A stretch of DNA of 64,000 bases from Naematelia aurantialba (Eukaryota > Basidiomycota > Tremellomycetes > Tremellales > Naemateliaceae): NCBI GenBank assembly GCA_021527695.1, contig JAKFAO010000009.1:992001-1056000 (forward strand), in the 5' to 3' direction. A program made the position numbers and the translations under genes. Shown here one piece after another: positions 11,438 to 21,955 of this stretch. Below the pieces are notes generated by a model. That model did no database searches and was not told the origin of the DNA. It saw only the letters and a list, made by a program, of their open reading frames with translations. Positions within the stretch are counted from its first letter, which is position 1, and every line of letters begins with the position of its first letter.

Positions 11438-13635
11438 ATGTCAGATCAACAAGCCTCCATCGTAGACCAAGCTCAGGCAACCTTTTCCAAGCTCGCCTCG
11501 ACCGTGAGCGAGACACTCAGCCTGGGCGCACCGAACAACGGCGAGTCCAGTACAGGTAAGCGCCTGTCCAGAAGCATGCAGGACAGCTCCCCTCTTAACG
11601 CCGCACTCGAGGCTGACGCTGCGTTAGGCCTTCCTACCCTGTACATCGACGAAAGAGCAGGATCCGATTCAACAGGCACAGGAGCCGAGCTGGCTCCCTT
11701 TGCCACACCGCTTGCCGCGTACCAATCACTCAAGCCTGCTCCAACGTCAGATGCCAACCCGATTCTGGCCGCGACATTCTTGGTGCGCAAGCCAGACTCG
11801 GTGGAGAGGAACGAGTGGATCGAGCTGTCTACGTCAGCCAAGAAGAAGCTCGTCAAGGGCATCGACCAGTGGAGGAAAAAAGAGGCGAAACGAGGTGCCG
11901 AGGGGGACAAGCTCGAGAAGGAGCGTAAAGAGCATGAGGAGAGGGAGAAGAAGAGGAGAGAAGAGGCCAGAGGCATTACCCTGATAGACAAGGGCGATGC
12001 AAAGAAGGTCAGTGGTGCTTCCTTTCTGCGGACCGACGGTGCTGATGAACCGGTAGACCAAGATATATACACTGCCCGAACTGATCGGCTCCAAAGTCCG
12101 GCTACAGGGATGGGTGCACCGCCTGCGAGCTCAGAAGACCAACTACTTCCTCGTGCTGCGTGACGGTACGGCTATGGTCCAGACCGTGCTCAGTGGCGAC
12201 TGTATCCGGACACTCGATGCCATTGACCTGACCGTCGAGAGCACCGTCGAACTCACCGGTATCGTGGAAAAAGTCAAAGAGGGCCAGACGGCGCCGGGAG
12301 GCGTAGAAGTCATTGTGGACTGGTGGAAGCTGGTCGGGCGCGCACCTGGAGGCGACGAGGCATTCGAAGGCCGCTTGCGACCGGTGAGTATCTGGCAATT
12401 TCTGGGACAGCTCGCTGATGCGGTGTAGGACACTGACCCCTCTATTCGCGCTGACCTGCGGCACTTGGAGTTGCGAGGCGAGACGGCGACGGCGGTGATG
12501 CGGTTCCGCGCCATCATGCTGCGCGCTTTCCGCGACCGGTTCCATGCTCGGCGAGTGACAGAAGTCACCCCTCCCTGCATGGTGCAGACGTCCGTCGAAG
12601 GTGGCTCGACGCTGTTCGAGTTTGACTACTACGGTGCCAAGGCATACCTTACCCAGAGCAGTCAGCTGTACCTGGAAACCGTACTGCCCAGCTTGGGTGA
12701 CGTCTACTGCATCCAAGAGAGCTTCCGTGCGGAGAAGAGCTTGACCAGGCGGTGAGTCTGTGTTCCTCTGTTACTTGCGGCATCTGCTCATTAGGTAGAC
12801 ACTTGTCCGAATACACCCACCTCGAAGCCGAGCTTGTGTTCATCACCTTTCAAGATTTGCTGGACCATATCGAGGGGCTGGTACGTACTGTCCTCAGAAG
12901 GTGTATGCCACGGTTTCGGCTGACGCATGCCAGATTTGCGAGGTCGTTGACATCCTGCTTGCCGACCCGGTCGCTGCTGAGATTATCAAAACCCTCAACC
13001 CCAACTTTGTTCCTCCTTCTCGACCATTCATGCGGCTGGATTACCGCGACGCCATCAAGTACCTCAACGAACACGGCATCACCAAGGAAGACGGCACGGA
13101 CCACGTCATAGGGGACGATATTGCCGAGGCTGCCGAGCGCAAGATGACGGACCAGATCAACCGCCCCATCATGCTCATTCATTTCCCCAAGATCCTCAAG
13201 TCGTTCTACATGAAGACCCTGGAAGGCGCACCAGACTTTACAGAGAGCGTAGATGTCCTCGTTCCCGGTGTGGGGGAGGTCGTCGGCGGCAGCATGAGGA
13301 TCAGCGATATCGACGAACTGATGGCTGGATACAAGCGGGAAGGTATCCCCCCCGAGCCTTATTACTGGTTCACCGACCAGCGAAAGTACGGCACCACCGA
13401 GCACGGCGGCTATGGCTTGGTGAGTCTGCTGGCCGTCTCTGGGCGCGTTCGGTACGCTGACGGAGTCTCCTCTTTCTCGTTTGTCTTTTGCGATGTCAGG
13501 GAGTCGAGGTGAGCTTGATCGTTGAGGCGTGGGATGAGCTGACAGCAGTAGCGCTTCCTCGCATGGTTCCTCGCGCGATACACCGTCAGAGAATGCTCCC
13601 TCTATCCTCGGTGGATGGGCCGAGCGACTCCATAG
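11438..13635 (+). CDS. DED81: Asparaginyl-tRNA synthetase, cytosolic, spliced
   Basis: Class II synthetase charging tRNA-Asn. The N-terminal extension (to about residue 190) ends in a Lys/Glu-rich helix. An OB-fold anticodon-binding domain follows: [33 protein letters not shown]. The catalytic core follows: [21 protein letters not shown] (abridged, motif 1 region), then [32 protein letters not shown] joined to [12 protein letters not shown] (motif 2), [30 protein letters not shown], and motif 3 [21 protein letters not shown]. The GVE of motif 3 sits alone in a 9-nt exon at 13500-13508. The absence of a mitochondrial presequence and the N-terminal extension fit the cytosolic enzyme. Start ATG 11438 opens the long first exon; the stop is TAG 13633-13635. 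The gene symbol is the yeast name. Confidence 0.95.
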
Positions 13636-14079
13636 ACTGCAGATCAGAACCCTACATCATGTGCATGCATACATAGGAAGCGGGCGGATATGCCGGCCAT
13701 GGACATGGACAAGTTAGGAGCTCGTGATGGTCCATATAGGTAGGCAGCTATTGGGGCCGATCAGTCTTCTAGCGGTGCGGGCGGCTGTTATGCGAGTCAG
13801 TGCCGTGTGTTGCACTGCATGATGACCCAACGCCGACCGAAGAGACACGATACTGTTGCATACTGCAAAGGCGCTCCAGCCATGACGCCACTCCTGCTTT
13901 GGCACATGTAGGCAACCATCGTCTACACATCGCTGCTTAAGCCTCTATGCTTCCTCGTTGCCTTTGTCTAGCTCCTCTAGGTGATTTCCACCAACGGAGG
14001 ACGATCTCCCAGTCGTATCTCCCAGTCATACAGTACTGTCTACGGGCAGTATCATTCCCGTTGGGTTCAGTGCATGATT
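13636..14079. other. Intergenic region between convergent genes
   Basis: Presumed 3' UTRs of AsnRS and of the orphan gene on the minus strand. No coding exon or repeat is recognised. Confidence 0.55.
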
Positions 14080-14923
14080 TCAAGTCGCCACAGGGAGTCT
14101 ACGGGGTAGTAGACTATCTTGGAGATCTTCATCCGGCGACTGCGTTCGAGTTGCTTCGCCTACATGGACCTATGTCAGCATCATGACCTTGCAGACCAGT
14201 GGTGGTGCCAACATGAGATCGGATGAGCATAGTGAGCGCGCAGGAAACACGTCGAAACGTATGAAGAAGGGTAAGGGTGCAGGATAAATCGTATAATGAT
14301 AGCGTAATGGGGTAGTAGAGGATGTATGACCGTCCAGTAAAGGTGTAAGGGAAGGCGTGAAGGTAGAGTAAAGGTGTAGAAGAAAACATGAGGTAGAGTA
14401 CAGAAGAAAACCTACCGTTCCAGGCCGAGTGCGCCAGCACTGCTCGTACAGCGCTACCAGGCTGTCCAGGATATCCCGGCGTGTATATCCCTTCTTGGCG
14501 TCCTTCGGAGCGATCGGGTGCTGCGAGAACAGGCCGCGGTAGCTGATTTCAATTTTGGGCGGATAGGCCGGGTAGGACGGGAGCACGACGGTTTCTAGTA
14601 TCCCTGGTGTCTATGCCTATCAGCAGGGCAGGTGAGAGGCGGTACGCGTTGGGCGCTGAGCCTCGTGGTGAGTAGTTGGGACTAAGAGCGCCAGTACAGA
14701 AGAATGACGGTGGAGGAGCAGGAGGACGGGAGGTGGAGGGAGAAGGGGGAGGAGAAGGGGGAGGAGAAGGGGGAGGAGAAGGGGGAGGAGAAGGGGGAGG
14801 AGAAGGGGGAAGCACCTCTCTGTCCGCGCTTCTCATTCCAGCTCGAATGTCACATACCGCCACCCCGATCCAAATCGTATACGGATCGTCGTCGTCCTCG
14901 CGCGTCCTTTTTCCTTTGGGCAT
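14080..14923 (-). CDS. Short orphan protein, three exons, family not recognised
   Basis: Three exons join without phase conflict. Exon 1 reads MPKGKRTREDDDDPYTIWIG (ATG 14921-14923). Exon 2 contains VVLPSYPAYPPKIEIS and GYTRRDILDSLVALYEQCW. Exon 3 ends LPRRLPVAT at TGA 14080-14082. The predicted protein is about 110 residues, hydrophilic, with a basic/acidic N-terminus and one likely amphipathic helix (RRDILDSLVALYEQCW); no membrane segment and no motif I know. The first intron contains a 12-base GA-rich tandem repeat and the second is about 250 bases. The model rests on splice signals and open frames alone, so it is tentative. Confidence 0.45.
14738..14811. repeat. 12-bp tandem repeat (GAGGAGAAGGGG), about six copies, in an intron
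   Basis: Near-perfect head-to-tail copies on the plus strand. They lie in the first intron of the orphan gene on the minus strand, where they read as a pyrimidine tract. Confidence 0.9.
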
Positions 14924-15877
14924 CTTTATGGCTGGGGTGGGTACAAATTACCAGGTGTGATAGCAAGGGAGGAGGTGAGAGGATTGCCAATGTACAGAGT
15001 GAGGGAGGATGGAGAAGAGGAATGAAAGAGAAGAAAGAGGAAGACGCGGTGGCGAGGAACTTGGCAGTGGCCGACGTGCACGCGCACGGACAAGCGCGGA
15101 TGGAAGTGCGTCGAGCCCTAGAGAATTAAGGTATGCCTGTGGCGACATATATGCAGCCTGGCGTAGAGCGAGCTTTCAGCCCGTCAGCAACTGCAGGGAG
15201 AGCACAGTACATGGAGAGCACAGGAATTGGATTGGCGCTCGGCGAAGAATATCGCGATGAGTGGCAAAGTGGCCAGCGCGGCCATGCCCTCGGTATCTCA
15301 GTATGGCAAGTAATGTATCGCATCGAGGAGGGTTGAGCGGCCATGGCCTGTGGCCAGGTACATGCATCACCTCTCGCAAGCATATAACCACCTCGTCGCC
15401 TGGTCCAACTTTGACAGTTGACGAGCTTGTCCTCGGCACTCCCCTCCGTGCGGACACCGTAAAAGGCGCGCGACGCATCGGTGGAATGCCCCGCGCGCCT
15501 ATTGCTCGCTCACCCTATTATTGCCCCGGCTTCGGACGAGCTTCGTTGTGCCCACCCGATGCAGATGTGCACTCTCCCGACTACACTGGCCACGCACGAG
15601 ATGCATTGACTCTCTCGAACATCTCACCTTGACCAGCATATCATCCTCCCTCTACGTCGGAGCTTCTCTTCTGCCAGAGCCAACCTGTGAAGCCAACTTG
15701 TGAACGTGCACCACTTGCCCGTTGTTCCTCCAGCCAGCCAGCGATAAGATCCCTTCACGCTCGCTTCAAGTCTCGTCGTTCTTCCGCCTTTGCAAGTTTC
15801 AACATCGAGACTGCTCGATACTAGCACGACTGCCCGTCACCCTTGGCCCTCTTGCACTCAGTCATCTCATCCGCACC
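14924..15877. other. Long divergent intergenic region upstream of FUR1
   Basis: About 950 bases between two divergent genes. Open frames in it (for example 15261-15632 plus, 15176-15478 minus) show no family features or consistent splice signals. The stretch 15720-15877 is probably the FUR1 promoter and leader, being C/T-rich just before the start codon. It is large for this compact window, so an undetected small gene or non-coding RNA is possible. Confidence 0.5.
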
Positions 15878-17459
15878 ATGTCCAGCTCCAACCTGCACGT
15901 CAGCACGCACCCGCTCGTCGCGTCGAAGCTCACCGAGCTGCGCGCACATGACCTCCCCGCGAAGGACTTTCGCGACGGCGTAAAGTCCATTGCGTAAGCC
16001 GGCCTTCCCAGCATCTACTTGACTATTCTTGTTCTTGGTACTGACTCGGGCAGGTCCATGCTCGTCTTTGAGGCTGCGCGCACGTTGCCCCTTGTGCCCG
16101 TTCCAGGGGTACGTCCACCGCCTTCGCAGCTCCTCCCATCTTCGTATCCCCCTTCGTCCGTCGCTGATGATCCTTGGTTTGATGTGCTGCTGTTCCTGCC
16201 CTACCAAACCTCCTGATACTCGTCCTTCCCGCCTGCCGAACCCGACTCGATATCTCCGCCGCCCCACCCGCTTTCTCTCGTAGCTCCAATCCCCCATCGC
16301 AGAGTTCACAGGCCACACCATCCCCTTGCGCATCGGACTCTCCCCCATTCTCCGAGCCGGCATCGGCATGACTGACGGTAAGTCATTCGACCGCGCAGCC
16401 GAAATTCGATGGCCAGGCTGACAGCCCGTCAAGCGGCGTTGGAATTGTTCCCAGACGCGACCGTCCTGCACCTCGGCCTCTTCCGTGACAAGGTTTCTCT
16501 CCAAGCGATCGAGTGAGTTGTGCGATAATCCAGTCCTCAAGGCTACAACATGCGGCAGGCTCTTGGCGTGGCGCGACTGTTAAGGCCCAGCTCGGGAGCG
16601 CTGATCCACCGCAGGTATTACTCAAAGCTGCCCACAAACGTTACTGCGGACCTCGTCTTCCTCCTCGATCGTAAGTTTACTCCGAACCTCGCTTCCTCAC
16701 TTGATTCCCATGCAACCAATCCCCCCCCCCTCATCTTATATGCTAGAAACACACGACACACGACACACGACACGCGACACACACATCCTCACGCAATCCT
16801 GAAGCTTTCAGTGCTCCCTCCCCCCAACGCCTATCTCTTAACGGTCCAGAACTGACGATCCAGCACTCATCGCGACTGGAGGCACCGCCGTTGCGGCGCT
16901 GACGATGCTTTCCGAGTGGGGCCTGCCCCAGTCCCAGATCAAGGTCGTGTCGGTGCTGGGGAGCCGTGTGGGCGTGCAGCACGTCCTGAGCGAGTTCCCC
17001 TACGTCGAGGTACGTCCATGTTGTCCATGTTGTCCATGTTGTCCATGTTGTCCATGTTGTCCATGTTGTCCATGTTGTCCATCTTGCCCATCACGGCCTC
17101 TTGCTGCTCCACGGAAACAACCTCTGCACTGTTATCTGCCTTGTCATCTACATCCCCCCCTGCATCGTCCCGAGCCCACCAGGACTACATGCCCGCCCTG
17201 CTGTCGCCCGGTTACCCGCCCGCCCACTTCGCGCAGTCACCACATCATGCAGATACATGTCGATACGTGCCGATACGCGTGCTGATGCGACTGCACTAGA
17301 TCTGGATCGGCGCCATCGACGACGAACTGACCGACAAGGGATACATCAAGCCCGGTCTCGGCGACGCTGTGAGTCTCTCCTTCGTCCTGTCGCCCTTGTC
17401 AGGCAACAGCACTGATAGGAAAGCAGGGTGACCGCCTCTTCACGACCGGCAGCAAATAG
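15878..17459 (+). CDS. FUR1: Uracil phosphoribosyltransferase, spliced
   Basis: The enzyme converts uracil plus PRPP to UMP in the pyrimidine salvage pathway. Exons read in order: LHVSTHPLVASKLTELRAHD, SMLVFEAARTLPLVPVPG, SPIAEFTGHTIPLRIGLSPI then LRAGIGM, LFPDATVLHLGLFRD, YYSKLPTNV, the PRPP-binding loop PLIATGGTAVAALTML, the block SVLGSRVGVQHVLSEFP, and the uracil-binding C-terminus DKGYIKPGLGDAGDRLF. Junction phases agree at every exon (for example GAT-C joined to CA-CTC before the PRPP loop). About 220 residues, the usual length. ATG 15878 and TAG 17457-17459 bound the gene. One intron (16674-16863) contains ACACGAC repeats and another carries a 9-bp tandem repeat. The PRPP loop has ATGGTA where many family members have ATGGS. 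Confidence 0.95.
17013..17086. repeat. 9-bp tandem repeat (TTGTCCATG), about eight copies, in a FUR1 intron
   Basis: Perfect head-to-tail copies start immediately after the GTACGTCC donor side of the intron, before the exon encoding the GAIDDEL block. Copy number is likely variable. Confidence 0.93.
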
Positions 17460-17763
17460 CTACCTCGCATGTCCTAGAGTCGTGGCGCACTCCTGGCTCG
17501 GCTGTCTCTTCCGCGGATGCTACATTCTATGCATTTCTATAGAGCTACACGTATGCTCATGTCAGGCATGTACATTTACCCAGGCTGAGGAACACCATCT
17601 ATATTTGTATCCTGCGAATCTCCTTGGTAAACTCCCGTCTTCCGTCCGCCTGAGAACCGGCTCTCGAATGAGGCATGCGAGGTGAGGTGAGAATTCAATC
17701 AGAAGTCGAGGCGAGTTGTGGCGAGAGCTGCGGGAGATATACGCCAGACGCTCGAGACGCACG
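17460..17763. other. Intergenic region between convergent FUR1 and alpha/beta hydrolase genes
   Basis: About 300 bases, presumed 3' UTRs; no element recognised. Confidence 0.55.
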
Positions 17764-20700
17764 TCAAGAAGCCTTCTGCCTCGCTCTGCTACTTTTATCC
17801 ACAAGCGTTTGATCACTGTCCTCCTCGCTCTCCGGCCGCTGCCCCGCCACACCTCCACGGAGAAAGCGGTTCCAATCATCTGTCCCGAGCGAATGGCTGC
17901 GCCGGCCGCTACTTAGCCACGCGGGCCAGTTGTCCGTGGTGCCTGTACCAACGTACATGACCACTCGGTCTCGCGCGGCCCCAGCAAGGCCGTCGCCGTG
18001 GCCTGCGTTGGCGTCCCAGTGCAGCCCGGTTTTTACGCCATCTAGATGGAGATCGGCGTCAGCCCCGGCCATCCGATTATGTAGATGATGAAATCGTGGG
18101 CGATAGGGCGTGGAGAGGGACCGGATAGCACACAAGAGAGGGAAGAGGAGAGGGGAGAGAAGGGAGGAGACAGGAGAACAGAAAGACGGAGGAGAGAGCA
18201 GGAGGGCACGGGTCGGGGCTCGACTCACGCGCTTCAAGGTACCGCCGCACCCTCCTCGCATCGACAATAATATCCCGACCACCAAGGAAGAAGGCCGTCT
18301 TGCTGGGATCTGTCGCATTCGGAATCTCATCAAGGAACAGGGTATTATCGGCCCAGTCGAAGTGCTAAGGCGAATCAGTAAGGGTATACAAAACAGTCAC
18401 CAGCTATCACACGCCAGGCAAATCGCAGACGTGAGGGGGAATGGCCGCTGTAGTAACTGGCGACTCACTCTTTGGATGTAGTGCGCAATACCGATCTCCG
18501 TGGATATGAAATAGTACAACAGGAGTTCTAGGGCCTGAGTAGGTGAGTTTTGGCGGACCGGAGATGGATGCGGAGATGGAGGCGGAGATGGAGAGCATCG
18601 GGAGACGATGAAGGCATGGAGGTGGAGGTGAATTGGCACGTCAAGTGGCTGTAGCTCGACTTACCGAGGAAGGTTTCCGATAGCAGAAAGAATGACAGAC
18701 GTCTGATCTTGTCAGCCTTGATCCTCGTTCACCCTGCTCTAGCAAGCCTCGACTCACCACCCTGCCAGAGGCAAAAGACAACCGGGTCGACAAACGCGCT
18801 TCTCCTGACCAAGCTCGGACAATCCTTGAGAACTACATGGTGGCGATCAGTTATCAACTAACAGGCTCGCGTGTCATGCGTTGACGACGAGACGCTCAAC
18901 ACCCAGCACCGACACTCACTCCAGCCATGCGCCACGCTCCCATTGGAATGGCTCATCAAGCTCACGCCACCACCGCCACTCCGACTGCCCATACCTGTCT
19001 GGGGCTCGGCCCAGAATCCCCAGCGCGTGCAGATCGCCTTGATACCGTCGACCAGCTCAGTTCGCGTCCACGGTCGGAGAAAACGAGGGTGGAAGAACGC
19101 CTGAGACGTGTATCGCGAGATGGGGACGAGGATGGGATGAGTCGGCAGCGATTTCAAAAGGTGCTTGATGACCAGATGGGATTGCAGGAGGCCAAACCCT
19201 AGGCCGTGGAGGTATATGACTGGTATGGCGTTGGGGGCGATGCGCCCTTTTTCTGGAGTCCAGCCAGCCGGAATGCGGATGAGATATCTATGGCGCATCA
19301 GCGGGCAGCGGGCGAGATGGAGGCGCCTGGGCAGACGAGCATGAGACCTACTCAATATCACCTTCTTTATAGTGGCCCATCCCAGCAAACGGATACACGA
19401 CTTGTTCGAGACCCCAGTTGATGGCATTCGTGAGCGCGTACAAGATCAGTGGTCGGCCCCGTGCCTATCAGTTTATCAGCCATCGAGCACTCGCTCTCAC
19501 ATTTCTCTCAGAGGATCTTCGGAATCTAAGAGGTGCCGCGACTCATAGAGCTCATATCGGGTCTCGCAAGAGCGTGGGGAAAAGAGCATGCACTCACGTT
19601 GACGGGGTCCAGGGTGAGCCTGATGATCTTGACGTCCTTGCTGTACCCCTCTGGAAACAGCATTCCCGTTCGCGCCTCGAGCATGGTGATGCTCTTCTCG
19701 AGGAAAGTTCTCCACTCATCATGTGAGCTCACTTCTTCGTAAGGGCGGTTGAAGCAGCTCCAACTAAGCCAAACGAGCATGTTGGTGCGCTTTATCGACT
19801 CCCACGGCGCATGATCAAACCATGTCCTGAGACTTTCTCTGAACTCGACGGCCCGCCGGTCCATCGGGTGCAGCATGACGATACGGCCTTGCTTGTCGAC
19901 CAAGCTCGTCTCGTCATCAAAGTCGTCCCACCCCGCCCCGACCTCGTGTTCCACCTCTTTCCTCAGCCGGTCTTCCCGGTCGCCTGGGGTTTCCTCGACA
20001 AATGCCGAGATGACCTGGCGCTCGATGGGCGTCATGCGACCGACGCGGCGGCGGCGGAGCCCGGCCCAGGCTCCCATACCGTGCATGTCCTCGTACTCTG
20101 CATCTCGGGCGTGGTGGTACGTGGCGGCAGAGATCTGGCCAACAGCATACAGAGCAAAGAGGCGATGCATCGACTCGTCTTCGTCTGGTGCTGGCCGCGT
20201 TGGCATAGGGAGGGCAAGGTCGATGCGCAAGATGCGCATGAACAGCTCGTTACGCGTCTCAAAGGTCAGTAGAGGGGTCGGTGCAGCGCCCTGGACAAAG
20301 CGGATGAGATAGGCAGTGTAGACGGCGAAGAGGACTTCGGTGAGGGCGTACGCGGCGAAGATGGTCGCGGTGAGGTTGGTGCGGCCTGAGCTGAACGGCC
20401 CGAGCAGGATGTACCATATGAGGTAGGCGCTGTGGTGGTCAGCGCTGAGGTGTGGCGCAGGGCAGGAGGGGAAAGATATATGAGTGACGCCAGTGGACGA
20501 CAGTATGGGTGCGACAGCTAGGGCGGAATAGCGGGTAAGGATCAATCAGTGTGGGAGCACTCGCCACGCCATGGACAGGGATATGGACGAGAGAGCTGTC
20601 ACATCATGGTAAAGTGAGGTGCCGAGGCAGAGTCAGGAGTCAGGAAGAAGGCAGGAAGGTAACACGGGAGGCAAGGGATCGGATCACGATGAAGGAGGCG

Positions 20701-21065
20701 GAATAGAGAAGGTAGATCCGGGAGAACAACGGCTAGGTCGATGGAAGGCGAAGAGTCAAAGAGCCAGAGATTCAAGTTGTCAAGAAGGCAATCAAGGAGG
20801 CCAGGAGAGAAAGAGGTAAGGAGACAAAGAGGCAAGAAGGCAAGGAAATCAGGAGACAAGGAAACAGGCAGACCCACCCGCTCAGAGGCGTGATCATCCA
20901 TACCCCCAAGACCAGCACGAGCGCCATGAAGAACCCCTTGGCAGGCTTCGAATGCCGCGTCTCTGGCGGGTACTTGGCCTCGGGCAGCGGCGGGCGCAGC
21001 GCATGCGCTACTTGCGCGGCTGTGGGGTTGTCCACGCCCTCCAGGGCTTCGAGGCGGCCCGACAT
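17764..21065 (-). CDS. Membrane-anchored alpha/beta hydrolase (AB hydrolase-1 type), spliced
   Basis: The N-terminal exon (ATG 21063-21065) carries AKGFFMALVLVLGVWMITPL, a transmembrane segment. A second hydrophobic stretch follows (ATIFAAYALTEVLFAVYTAY). A long linker contains FETRNELFMRILRI and DHAPWESIKRTNMLVWLSWS. The hydrolase core then reads AIPVIYLHGLGFGLLQSHLV, ILVPISRYTSQ, and the nucleophile elbow LMSHSNGSVAHGW (catalytic Ser in S-H-S-N-G). Later exons read VDPVVFCLW, ALELLLYYFISTEIGIAHYI, HFDWADNTLFLDEIPNA, FFLGGRDIIVDARRVRRYL with the likely acid Asp, and GLHWDANAGHGDGL with the likely His. This layout occurs in an uncharacterised fungal family of ER/lipid-droplet-type hydrolases; the substrate is unknown. 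About ten exons. The C-terminus (GTGTTDNWPAW onward) is low in complexity. The gene runs tail-to-tail with FUR1. Confidence 0.85.
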
Positions 21066-21160
21066 GGTGTCGCCGTGGTGTCGGCGTGGTGTCGCCGTGG
21101 TGTCGGCGTGGTGTCGGCGTGGTGTCGCCGTGGCGTCGCCGTGGTGTCGCCGTGGTGTCG
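21066..21160. repeat. 11-bp minisatellite (GTCGCCGTGGT / GTCGGCGTGGT), about eight copies
   Basis: Adjacent units differ mainly at one C/G position. The array abuts the hydrolase ATG and is translatable in frame on the minus strand as a His/Arg/Thr-rich extension, but an 11-bp unit and its position make a 5' UTR repeat more likely than coding sequence. Confidence 0.85.
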
Positions 21161-21589
21161 CGTAGATGGTGTCACCCACAGTCAGAGCCAGAGCGAGAGC
21201 CAGAGTCGTCTAGGGAGCTAGAGTCGTCTAGGGAGCCAGAGCTAGAGCCAGAGCTAGAGTCGTCTAGGGAGCTAGCGTCGTCCAAGGAGCTGCGAAGCGG
21301 CGTTGCAGTCGCCGATACACGGTCGCCAAGGTCAACGCAAGATGGCGAGAGAGGCGTATGACGTGAGACGTGAGACGTGAGATGAGAACTCTGAGGGGAG
21401 AGAGGAGAGGCGAGAGGCGAGAAGTGAGAGAGGAGAGGCGAGAGGCGACAAGTGAGAGCTGAGAAGCAAAGACTGCTCTAGGTCTAGGTATCGACGATCA
21501 ATGTTCCGACATTGTATCGTCCACCGCACCAGCGCCCAGCGTCCAGCCACAAGCCGAGACGACTCGATGCGACTAGCTGTCAGTGTTGA

Positions 21590-21700
21590 GAAGAGATGAG
21601 AGAAGAAGAGAGAAGAGGGAGAAGAGAGGAGGGAAGAGAAGAGAGAAGAGGGAGAAGAAAAGAGAAGAGGGAGAAGAGAAGAGAAAAGAGAGAGAAGCAG
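21590..21700. repeat. GA-rich low-complexity tract
   Basis: Irregular GAGAAGAG units on the plus strand in intergenic sequence. Confidence 0.85.
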
Positions 21701-21955
21701 CGGGAACGGGACACGAATCCCAACTTTTTGCCAGTGGATCCAACTTCTTCGTGGATTTCCATTGGGGCCAGTAATAATTTACACTCGTACCACAGACCCG
21801 ATGCAATTCCCCAACGTCGTCCCCCCTGTTGGGCCATTCCCAATCCCGACATCGTCACGAGTCGCAGCAGCTTGACTCAATACTATACATCATGAATGGT
21901 ACTACAAATGCATGCTACATGCCCACTCTGCCCAGTGTGGCTGATCACTCTCCCC

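Larger units (their letters stand above)
21066..21955. other. Repeat-rich intergenic region between two minus-strand lipid-related genes
   Basis: Holds an 11-bp minisatellite directly upstream of the hydrolase start (21066-21160), an array of GAGCCAGAGC and GTCGTCTAGGGAGC units (about 21180-21290), a GAGAGGCGAGAG tract (21370-21470), and a GA-rich tract (21590-21700). No gene is recognised apart from the presumed hydrolase promoter and patatin 3' UTR. Confidence 0.7.

Noticed and set aside
15176..15632. Possible small gene upstream of FUR1 (fragment VKVGPGDEVVICLREV on minus, a 123-codon frame on plus)
   Set aside because: No consistent splice signals, no start in context and no recognised family; left as intergenic.
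19385..19420. GTTCGAGACC as a tRNA T loop
   Set aside because: No matching stems or acceptor nearby, and the region is an exon of the alpha/beta hydrolase on the minus strand.
21066..21300. CRISPR-like array
   Set aside because: Units are contiguous 11-bp and 15-bp tandem copies without spacers, in a eukaryotic intergenic region.
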